A stretch of DNA of 21,523 bases from CAZFER01 sp964517495 (lineage in GTDB: Bacteria > Hinthialibacterota > Hinthialibacteria > Hinthialibacterales > Hinthialibacteraceae), in assembly GCA_964517495.1 (NCBI GenBank), contig CAZFER010000091.1, positions 1 to 21,523 of the forward strand, read 5' to 3'. Below the pieces are notes generated by a model. The model did not search any database. It was given only the letters and a program-made list of their open reading frames with translations, and was not told the DNA's origin. Shown here piece after piece: positions 7,118 through 14,252 of this stretch. Numbering within the stretch: position 1 is the stretch's first letter; each line of letters starts with the position of its first letter. The translations under genes were made by a program, and so were the position numbers.

Positions 7118-7795
7118 TCAAATATTTACGTCTTTTTCATTTGCATAACATTTTAAAATGAAGGATGAATAGGGTTTTTCTGGGTGTTTTAATGATTTCG
7201 CGAATCGTCTTACCTGAAGCCCCATACACCCTGCCAAAGACACCGGTTTAGAAAAATCTGGATGGTGAAATGATTGCGCTAGTTTTTTTGAAAATTCAAT
7301 TAAAAATCTTTTCCGAGCTTCATCACTCATGAGGCAACCAGGAGATGGTTCGTGTTGGACTGTAAAATCCGATACTTTAATGATGTTACGATTTACGATC
7401 GTTAGAACCAACATATCAACAACTGGACTACGAAATTCTTCCATGAGATCAGATGCAAGACAAGAGAAAGAAGACATTCTCTCATGATAACACCCAATTG
7501 CAGGATGAAGTCCTTGAGACAATATAAAAGATTCCATATATCGATATAATAATGTATAACCAAATGAGAGTAAAGCATTGATTGGATCTTTTGGAGGGCG
7601 TTTATTTCTTCCATTGAATTGATATTCAGGTGGGATAAATTCATAAATCCCATCGTAAAACGCCACTGCACTACGCCCTTCATAACCACGCAGAGCATCG
7701 AGTGTACCCGAAGGTTGAATATGATCGCTCATTTGTTTGATAACATCCATTTGCTTTTTAACATAATCTGAGTGTTTTCGTGTATTTCTTCTCAT
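7118..7795 (-). pseudogene. cas1: Cas1 C-terminal domain, N-terminal domain missing
   Basis: Cas1 is the integrase that inserts new spacers into CRISPR arrays. This 225-codon frame carries the all-helical catalytic domain: LRGYEGRSAVAFY (catalytic Glu39), KDPINALLSFGYTLLYRYME (70-89), GLHPAIGCYHE (His104) and LASDLMEEFRSPVVD (113-127, acidic metal ligands Asp116 and Glu119/120). The three catalytic positions are therefore kept. The beta-sandwich N-terminal domain, normally about 80-100 residues and needed for dimer formation, is absent, and no Shine-Dalgarno precedes the ATG. That ATG overlaps the stop of the reverse-transcriptase fragment upstream (TAATG), as expected if an RT-Cas1 fusion lost an internal segment. 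No cas2 is near. Most likely inactive; it could be a shortened but expressed protein. Confidence 0.8.
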
Positions 7796-8022
7796 TAATA
7801 CATAATATTAGTTTGCCATGGCATAGCACCTCCCACTTGAATTTGATCCCCTAGAAAACGGAATCCTTGCAATCCATCGGTTTCATAGGTTTTTCCCAAT
7901 TAATTTGAAGCCCGAGTTCATAAAGAATATTCTCAGTGGTATGTAAAGCCTGACGTATCTTGTGTTTTGCCTGTCACAATAAACCAGCTCATCAGCAAAA
8001 AGGCTAATTGGGCTAAAAAAAT
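7795..8022 (-). pseudogene. Frameshifted reverse transcriptase fragment (RT-Cas1 type)
   Basis: Too broken to show as one frame. Read on the minus strand, three adjoining frames carry consecutive RT motifs in the correct order. The first is SPISLFADELVYCD (about 8016-7973), corresponding to the catalytic YADD box, here FADE. The second is QAKHKIRQALHTTENILYEL then GLQINW (7973-7896). The third is GKTYETDGLQGFRFLGDQI (about 7896-7838), matching the KT and FLG motifs of group II intron-like RTs. The last frame ends at the stop overlapping the cas1 ATG. The second shift falls in a GGGAAAAA run. The upstream RT half is gone and the remnant stops close to the promoter of the SIR2 operon. RT-Cas1 fusions are known in type III systems and acquire spacers from RNA; this copy cannot be functional as read. 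Confidence 0.75.
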
Positions 8023-8062
8023 GATTTTTTTTTGAATATTTGCCAACATCTAAAAAAAATAT

Positions 8063-8091
8063 TTGATTTTCTGTTTTAACTATGATATAAA
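8063..8091 (+). promoter_or_regulatory. Candidate promoter of the SIR2-Cmr operon
   Basis: TTGATT (8063-8068) and TATAAA (8086-8091) are separated by exactly 17 bases, with expected start near 8098 and a leader of about 80 bases. It is the only good promoter-like pair seen between the RT remnant and the first gene, and no gap large enough for another promoter exists in the following 13 kb of overlapping genes. Confidence 0.5.
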
Positions 8092-8179
8092 AGTAAAAAT
8101 AATATCATTTAACGATCTGCTTCAATAAAAAAGATGCTGATTGCGTCCGCGTTGAAATAACGAACCAGGTTTAATCGAA

Positions 8180-10129
8180 ATGGGGCAAAAAACTGGGGAG
8201 ATAATAGGAAATAGAGCATCGAATGAGGATGATGTTAAAACGACTAGTCCGCATGACACGTTCAATAAATTGGTTGAAGCAGTCATGTGTGGACGGGTTA
8301 TTCCATTCCTCGGTGCAGGTGTAAGTCTAAACTCTAAGTACAAAGGCGTCAAAAAAAGAAGAGATAAACCATCAACTTCATCTTTAACAAAAAGACTTGT
8401 TCAATATTTGACTGATTTAAGCAGAAATTGCAAAACGGCACACAATACATTGCAAGGTTCTTTGAATGGGAAAAAAGTTAATTGGCAAAATCTGGAACCA
8501 CTCGGGCTGGCTTGGCTGGCAGAACTGGTTCTTGATCTTAATGGCGGAAACTATGTAAAACTATGCAAAATTCTTAAAATTAAGCGATTCAACCATCTTG
8601 AGCCAACACGTGCTCACCGATATATTGCGTTTCTCGCTCGTGAGAAACGCGTCCAAGAAGTAATCACGACTAACTATGACTGTTGTCTTGAACAGGCTTT
8701 CAAAGAAACCTTCCATCTCTTTATTAGGCGAAAATCGCCATTGTGTATAATCTCAGACTCAAGTGATTATGAACATCGTTTTGCAAATGGTTGCCCGTTA
8801 CTCACCATTTACAAGATAAATGGCTGTGCCGCTCGCTACAAAAAAAATCCTAAGCGTAATGCATTTCAGATCATACTCGCCGAAAATGACCTCCAAGATT
8901 GGCATGGTCAGAAATGGGCCCAAAGGATGTTTCTCGATCGACTATGGCAATCGTCAGTTGTTTTCACGGGCTTCGGTAGCGAGGAGGCTCAAGTCCGCTT
9001 TGATATAGTCGCTCTCTACAAAGAAATGGGGCCTGTAAAGTCCGGGATTAAACTTCAACGTCTTTGTGATCAACCGAATACTCCATTCATCCAAGAGTTT
9101 TCTACGAACCTTAACCGTTTTCAACGGCAGATAATGAATGCCTGGTTCAAAGCCCGATATGGTGATGAAAAATGGAAGAGGGTAAAAAGAGAAAAGCGGG
9201 AAAAGGCCATTTTGGCTAATTCCCTCACTGGTAAGCACGGAAAATATTTTAGAGAGGATAAAGATGAACTTACCGCTGACCGGTTCTGGGAAGCAGTTTT
9301 TATCAGTGCCTGGAAACGATTAATCAAAAAGGAATTCACGAGTGGTGCGACCGGATGGTTTTTGAAATACTTGCATGCCGATTTCGATCCTGTGGACTTC
9401 ATAGATGATTTGTTCTATACAGTTTCAGAGCAATGTGACAGGTGTTGCCAGATAACACTCCAGGACGAACGCGATACTACAATCCCTCTCATACCCCTAA
9501 TGTGCTGTATTGAGAAATCGAGAATCGGCGACATCAATTCGCGGGATAATAAACGCCACTGCCTCTATTATCCCATCGCTGAGCAAGGATTCCTCGTCGG
9601 CTTGTTTGTGCTCTTGTTGGCATGGAGCAATAAAAACACATACTTTTTTCATTTTAGCCCCATTTCTGATGCTTATCTCGGTCTCTGGTTACCACGAATG
9701 TCCGCCGGATTTCTAGAAACATGGATTGCCTGGTCAACACACGGGGAATCATTTCTAAATCTTGAACAAGGAAATTTGGACGAATCCCGACAAGAAGAAA
9801 AAGACGTGAAAATCGTTTTCATCCAGATTGTTGTGAACACTCCCGGAGATAGATACACTCCCTCTGTGAATAAGGCAAAGCGAATTCATCTGAATAGAAC
9901 TTCGCTAAATAATGAGTACTATAATAGATGCTACGGGATTTGTGTTGATGTGGGGGAATTACTTGGATTGGCAGTTGAAAAGCAACGTGAATTCCAGGAT
10001 CAGCACCACGGCTCACGCTGGATACAGTTTTGCGACGCGCTCGATTATGTGGTTGACCATCCTTGGACATGGTTTTCCAACAAAAGACCAAGTTTTCGCG
10101 ACCGAATGACTCAAATTGAGGCAAAATGA
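8180..10129 (+). CDS. SIR2-like NAD-binding effector, LmuA candidate
   Basis: 649 residues; SIR2-like domains in anti-phage proteins bind NAD+ and often destroy it to stop infected cells. The N-terminal 280 residues carry the fold: IPFLGAGVSL (41-50, dinucleotide-binding GAG), ITTNYDCCLEQA (162-173, with the conserved Asn165 and Asp167), KINGC (212-216) and FTGFGSEEAQ (262-271). The usual catalytic His of the KxHG motif is Asn214, so activity must be tested. Residues 280-649 match nothing I recognise and contain no clear CARF, SAVED or TPR pattern; this half is the likely sensor or partner-binding part. The start ATG has only a weak AGG upstream. Its stop overlaps the next start (ATGA). First gene of the operon; with its two neighbours it fits the effector place of a Lamassu-Sir2-like system (inference). 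Confidence 0.8.
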   Translation: MGQKTGEIIGNRASNEDDVKTTSPHDTFNKLVEAVMCGRVIPFLGAGVSLNSKYKGVKKRRDKPSTSSLTKRLVQYLTDLSRNCKTAHNTLQGSLNGKKVNWQNLEPLGLAWLAELVLDLNGGNYVKLCKILKIKRFNHLEPTRAHRYIAFLAREKRVQEVITTNYDCCLEQAFKETFHLFIRRKSPLCIISDSSDYEHRFANGCPLLTIYKINGCAARYKKNPKRNAFQIILAENDLQDWHGQKWAQRMFLDRLWQSSVVFTGFGSEEAQVRFDIVALYKEMGPVKSGIKLQRLCDQPNTPFIQEFSTNLNRFQRQIMNAWFKARYGDEKWKRVKREKREKAILANSLTGKHGKYFREDKDELTADRFWEAVFISAWKRLIKKEFTSGATGWFLKYLHADFDPVDFIDDLFYTVSEQCDRCCQITLQDERDTTIPLIPLMCCIEKSRIGDINSRDNKRHCLYYPIAEQGFLVGLFVLLLAWSNKNTYFFHFSPISDAYLGLWLPRMSAGFLETWIAWSTHGESFLNLEQGNLDESRQEEKDVKIVFIQIVVNTPGDRYTPSVNKAKRIHLNRTSLNNEYYNRCYGICVDVGELLGLAVEKQREFQDQHHGSRWIQFCDALDYVVDHPWTWFSNKRPSFRDRMTQIEAK

Positions 10130-10947
10130 TGGAGAATCAATCGAATATCATTTTTCAAATTGAAGTTCCAGAACAGCTAAAAAGCACTCTTTCAAAACGC
10201 GGATTCGATAATCTGCGGATCGATATTTCAGATGTGGCAGCTTGCCTCTCCATGGTTGCTAGTAAGCCAAAACTGATTAAGGAGGCAGCAGAGTCAATTC
10301 TGATTAATGAAGATGATGAAGATGGAGATGAAATTGTGCCAGAACTGATTAAGGAGGCAGCAGAGTCAATTCTGTCGGCAGCAGCATCGATTCGGCAATC
10401 CACCTTGCAGGCCAAACTCGATCTCCCTGTTGTAATCATTATTGACATTTCGTGGATCGATGAAGCAATGGATCAAAATATCCGCAAGGATTTCACCCGA
10501 TGGGCAACAGATCAGGACTGGCATCGCGGTGATTTTGCCATGTACATTTGTCCTCCCATTCCGCTTGATCGTATTGAAGAGTCATCTAGCGATGAAAAGT
10601 CAGAATGGACAAAACCTCGTAGTAGAGAGGATCTCGTTCAGCATCTTCTTGGCAGGGGAGCAGATGACTGGGGCCTCCCTCCCGTCGAGCGCCCGACCTT
10701 AGAAACCATTATACAAGAAATTGTCAAGTACATTGATGAAACTCCTGAAGCACAATCGGGTGTTTGCGGCGATTTCTTGACCACTATAAGGAATGCGTTA
10801 TTGGAAATTCGTAAAAGCAAGCCGGAAATTTCTCAGGGACATACTCCATTTAAGGGCATCATCGATCGAGCTCTTGCAGGCTGGGAGAAGAACAACCTCA
10901 CTTCACCTGGTCAAGATGGCGGCTTCCTGGAGGTGAATCATGAGTGA
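10126..10947 (+). CDS. Unrecognised 273-residue protein, LmuC-like by position
   Basis: The start overlaps the SIR2 gene stop by 4 bases, with GAGG 5 bases upstream, and the 3' end overlaps the ATPase gene by 8 bases, so the three are translationally coupled. Visible parts: N-terminal 50 residues; a Glu/Ala-rich helical block with an in-frame duplicated unit (LIKEAAESIL twice, separated by an acidic loop of Asp and Glu); a hydrophobic strand DLPVVIIIDISWIDEAM (about 98-114); a polar middle rich in Ser and Glu; and a helical end. No catalytic motif is evident. In Lamassu operons a small protein of roughly this size, LmuC, sits with the SMC-like ATPase and the effector; position and size fit, sequence alone does not prove it. 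It could also be a dedicated chaperone or inhibitor of the SIR2 protein. Confidence 0.7.
   Translation: MMENQSNIIFQIEVPEQLKSTLSKRGFDNLRIDISDVAACLSMVASKPKLIKEAAESILINEDDEDGDEIVPELIKEAAESILSAAASIRQSTLQAKLDLPVVIIIDISWIDEAMDQNIRKDFTRWATDQDWHRGDFAMYICPPIPLDRIEESSSDEKSEWTKPRSREDLVQHLLGRGADDWGLPPVERPTLETIIQEIVKYIDETPEAQSGVCGDFLTTIRNALLEIRKSKPEISQGHTPFKGIIDRALAGWEKNNLTSPGQDGGFLEVNHE
10267..10374 (+). repeat. In-frame 72-bp tandem duplication
   Basis: A 32-base segment at 10271-10302 is repeated exactly at 10343-10374; with one mismatch the match extends 5 bases to the left. The period is 72 bases, 24 codons, so the reading frame is kept and LIKEAAESIL is encoded twice. Near-identity at silent positions points to a recent duplication. 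Confidence 0.85.
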
Positions 10948-13033
10948 GCCAAACAATAAAAAGCCGTTTCGTATTGAAAAACTGAGTCTTAATAATTTCA
11001 GAGGTTGGGGAAAGAAAGAGGATAAGCCTTTCGAAGTCGATACCAATGCGAATATTGTTCTCCTGACAGGTTTCAACGGCTGTGGCAAGACCAGCATCCT
11101 CGAAGCCATCAATCTGTTGATTAACAATCATTGTTTCGATCTCCGTGGTGATGGCAAACAACAAGGCGACCGCCTGAATGAATTCATTCATCAAGGGCGA
11201 GATTACTTTGAACTTGAGGCAGTACTCCAAGATTTCGACGGTGGCAATATCAGCATCCAGTTTCAACGCGATAAAGGCAATCTGCACCGAGAAGATGACT
11301 ATTGGATTAAAGAAGCAGCCCCGAGGTCTCTTGATTCAGCAACTGATTTACTCGCGGCAGCTACTACTTATTTCCAGGACCGCATCGATACAATCCTCCG
11401 GGATTTGGACCGTTCAATTACCCTTAAAGAATGGATCCTTCCTTTGCCGGAGGAAGTGGACTATATGAGCGATGCCGTAGAACGTCTTGGTGACAGACTT
11501 GAAAATGATGCAGATTCCGAGGAGAAAGAACTTAAACAAGCACCTAATCCAAACCCTATTTACATTGAGTACGCGGAGAAATTCCGCAGCAGTTGGCAAA
11601 AATTGCGCGAAGATTTGATGAGGATAATCTCTGATCTTGAATTGCCCGCAGCGCCGGATCAGCTTCATGAGAATCATATTGAATTTGCAACGAAGCTTGC
11701 TTCCTTTGCAAACAGACAAACCGTGTCGAAATTCGATTCTACAGCGTTTAGAGATATCTTCGATGCAGCAATGCGTCAGATTAAACATCAAATCAAGCAA
11801 TATGATGAACAACATGCCAATGCGGAAGATGATCAACAACAGGAAATCAGACAAGAGATCATAAATGCCCAAGAGGAATTGGCATCTCTCGACAAATCCT
11901 ATCCGGAGAAGACAGCAAAACTTGTCGAGGCACAATTTACAGGAGATATCCAACAAGATACGCCCGGACTGCGGCAAATTCTGAACAGCGTCGAAAAGTT
12001 TCTCGAACAATGGCACAATTTTTCCCCTGATCTTCCTGATAAGGCGAAGTTAACCCCCATATACAATGAATTGACCCGACTTGATGTAGGTGCAGCAGCA
12101 GTTTTGCGCGCAACCATCGAAGAATGGGAAAATCCCTGGATTGAGGCTCAAGCAAAGAGGAAAGCCTTACGCGCAAAAATAGAAAAACTCCAACGCCAAC
12201 TCTCCCATGAACAGACTAGGCAGAGTGTAAACACGCAAGCAGTAGAAAAAGCACTGAAGGACTGGCGAGGAGAATGGTTTAAAGAGCAGCAACGGCTGAA
12301 GATGCTCGATGAATCCTCAAAAATAATGGAGAAAGTAAAAAACTACAGGCATTTGGCGGAGGTCATCAAAAAAGAATTGGATTCGCCTGGAAGGTTAATA
12401 GATCGAATTCAACCCCTTGAAGGTTCACACAAAGAGAATCTTAACAAAGCACTAGATGGAACACTCGTCCGATTTCAATTCGACCAGGATTTCCTTCCCG
12501 TCAGACCCCAGGATCAATCGCGAGAGGAGAAGACTGGAGAGATGCGCCAGGGATATGAGCTGCACACACAGGATGAGCGTCCTTCATTTATGCTCTCTAC
12601 AGGGCAGCGAGGCCAAGTAGCGTTGGCTTACATGCTTGCCCAGGCACTCATGCTGGGTAAGCAACTTCCTCACCGGATCCTTATTCTAGATGATACATCC
12701 ACAGCATTTGACTTGGGAAATATCGTACGCCAGGCCACGTGGCTACGGCAACTTGCCTATAATCCTGAGCCGGATAGGCGATGGCAGATTTTCGTGGCAT
12801 CCCACCATGAGGAACTTACAAACCGTCTCATCGAATTGTTGGTGCCTCCCGAGGATGCGGAGCTTCGATTAATACGATTTACGGGATGGTCGAGGGAGAC
12901 AGGACCGTTATTCAAAGGATATCGATCTCGCCGCAATCCGTCCTGCAGTGATGAAATAGTACGAAATAATTTTAAGGATTATCTTAATCGAGCATGGAGC
13001 GATCCTCCATTTATGAAGGTGGCTAATGGCTGA
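10940..13033 (+). CDS. SMC/Rad50-like ABC ATPase, LmuB candidate
   Basis: 697 residues with an ABC-type ATPase head split by a helical middle, the layout of SMC, Rad50 and RecF proteins that sense or grip DNA. Seen: FRIEKLSLNNFRGWG (10-24, typical N-terminal strand), Walker A GFNGCGKTS (44-52), a long polar helical region with coiled-coil stretches (about 270-330 and 400-470), ABC signature LSTGQRGQ (552-559), Walker B RILILDD (579-585) and the switch His in VASHHEE (619-625). Walker B is followed by TST, not the usual EP, so the catalytic Glu is replaced by Asp585. The coiled coil is far shorter than in chromosomal SMC proteins, as in LmuB and other defence ATPases. A perfect GGAGGTGA lies 3 bases upstream of the start. 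The end overlaps cmr1 by 8 bases. Confidence 0.85.
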   Translation: MSEPNNKKPFRIEKLSLNNFRGWGKKEDKPFEVDTNANIVLLTGFNGCGKTSILEAINLLINNHCFDLRGDGKQQGDRLNEFIHQGRDYFELEAVLQDFDGGNISIQFQRDKGNLHREDDYWIKEAAPRSLDSATDLLAAATTYFQDRIDTILRDLDRSITLKEWILPLPEEVDYMSDAVERLGDRLENDADSEEKELKQAPNPNPIYIEYAEKFRSSWQKLREDLMRIISDLELPAAPDQLHENHIEFATKLASFANRQTVSKFDSTAFRDIFDAAMRQIKHQIKQYDEQHANAEDDQQQEIRQEIINAQEELASLDKSYPEKTAKLVEAQFTGDIQQDTPGLRQILNSVEKFLEQWHNFSPDLPDKAKLTPIYNELTRLDVGAAAVLRATIEEWENPWIEAQAKRKALRAKIEKLQRQLSHEQTRQSVNTQAVEKALKDWRGEWFKEQQRLKMLDESSKIMEKVKNYRHLAEVIKKELDSPGRLIDRIQPLEGSHKENLNKALDGTLVRFQFDQDFLPVRPQDQSREEKTGEMRQGYELHTQDERPSFMLSTGQRGQVALAYMLAQALMLGKQLPHRILILDDTSTAFDLGNIVRQATWLRQLAYNPEPDRRWQIFVASHHEELTNRLIELLVPPEDAELRLIRFTGWSRETGPLFKGYRSRRNPSCSDEIVRNNFKDYLNRAWSDPPFMKVANG

Positions 13034-14252
13034 TATTCCCTTTCCAGTACATCGATTTACATTTCGTGTGGTGACTCCACTATTCCTAGGTGGGGCGCAA
13101 CCGAGCGAGTGGGCAGAACTTCGTCCACCCGCAATCAAAGGATTGTTGAGGGAGTGGTACAGGTACATCGTGGGACCGGAAGTGGCCATGAACAAAGGCA
13201 ATGAAGCAAGCCTGTTTGGTGGAATGACAGAGAATTCGGGACAATGCCCGTTCCTGCTTTCCGTTAATCAGGTTCTTCAGGGTACAGAACTTTGGGAACG
13301 AAAAAATGTATTCCGCAATGACATTTCCGGACTCAACTATCTTGGGTATACCTTTAATATGGTGAAAAAGGGAGAAAAACCAAGAAAGGCTATTGCGCAT
13401 GATAGCCGATTCGAACTAAAAGCGGTTTTCCCCCGAAGGATTCAACCGGAGCAACATCGGGCACTGCTTGCTTCACTCTGGTTGCTTACACATTTAGGTG
13501 GGGCAGGTAGCCGCTCCCGTCGCGGAATTGGAAGTCTCGCTCTCGAGAAATGTGAATTAGACAATGAGTGGCAGAGTGATGTTCTCCCCCTGGCTGTTGA
13601 GACTACTGATTTTTCTTCTCTCTGCCTATGTTTAGAGCAGGGCTTGAGGATAATCTACGATTGGTTTGGACAGAATCAAAACAATTCAACAGACGGTAAA
13701 CCTCAACCTGGTTATGATCTTCGTACATCACGCATCGTTGTAGTGCCCAATCCAAGTGTCCAGAGTGTTTGGAGCCAGCCACTTCATGCCTTGGACTACA
13801 TTGGTGAAGAATTACAGAAATTTCGGCGAAGTTCTGGCATCGATGGCTTCCCAACAGTAGCACTACTAAAACAGCATTCGAGGCTACGCCACGCGCCAAT
13901 GCGAACCGCATTTGGTCTACCACTCACCTACCAACTGCCAAAGGATGATAAACGAGAGAAGAAGGGGGAACGTTGGGAGTTTACACCATATCTCCCCCCT
14001 GAATCAGAAAATGATAAATCCGGTATGGATTTTGCCAGGTACCCTTCTCCCTTGCTATTGCATATTCAGGCGATTCAAGGGGGCGGCTATCTGCCCGTAC
14101 TTACTCTACTTGGTGGTGCGCGCCCCGGACGCGATATCTCTGTCCGTGAAAAGCGTGGGCGCGGTTACCTTCGGTCGGATCCCCAAAATGATTTGCCTGA
14201 ACAGTTCCTTAACAGTCTGATTGCGCAGGGAGCTAGGGAGGTGAACCGATGA
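13026..14252 (+). CDS. cmr1: Type III-B CRISPR RAMP protein Cmr1
   Basis: Cmr1 binds near the 3' end of the crRNA-target duplex at the head of the Cmr complex. 408 residues. The N-terminus reads FRVVTPLFLGGAQPSEWAEL then RPPAIKGLLREWYR, the classic Cmr1 signature (TPLFxGGA, ELRPPxIKGxLRxW). A Gly/Arg-rich loop GGAGSRSRRGIGSL (158-171) and a second one near the C-terminus (GGARPGRDISVREKRGRGYL) mark the two RAMP folds of this family. The start has a GGTGG just upstream and overlaps the ATPase stop by 8 bases; the end overlaps cmr2 by 4 bases. It is the first gene of a complete cmr1-6 set, so its transcription depends on the upstream SIR2/ATPase genes unless an internal promoter exists. Confidence 0.93.
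   Translation: MADIPFPVHRFTFRVVTPLFLGGAQPSEWAELRPPAIKGLLREWYRYIVGPEVAMNKGNEASLFGGMTENSGQCPFLLSVNQVLQGTELWERKNVFRNDISGLNYLGYTFNMVKKGEKPRKAIAHDSRFELKAVFPRRIQPEQHRALLASLWLLTHLGGAGSRSRRGIGSLALEKCELDNEWQSDVLPLAVETTDFSSLCLCLEQGLRIIYDWFGQNQNNSTDGKPQPGYDLRTSRIVVVPNPSVQSVWSQPLHALDYIGEELQKFRRSSGIDGFPTVALLKQHSRLRHAPMRTAFGLPLTYQLPKDDKREKKGERWEFTPYLPPESENDKSGMDFARYPSPLLLHIQAIQGGGYLPVLTLLGGARPGRDISVREKRGRGYLRSDPQNDLPEQFLNSLIAQGAREVNR

Noticed and set aside
10155..10448. 97-codon minus-strand frame opposite the 273-residue gene
   Set aside because: Shadow of the plus-strand coding sequence; Ser/Ile-rich, no start signal.
8180..13033. SIR2-HerA or SIR2-Argonaute type system
   Set aside because: The ATPase has an ABC signature and SMC-like split head, not a HerA/FtsK fold, and no PIWI-like or APAZ region is seen.
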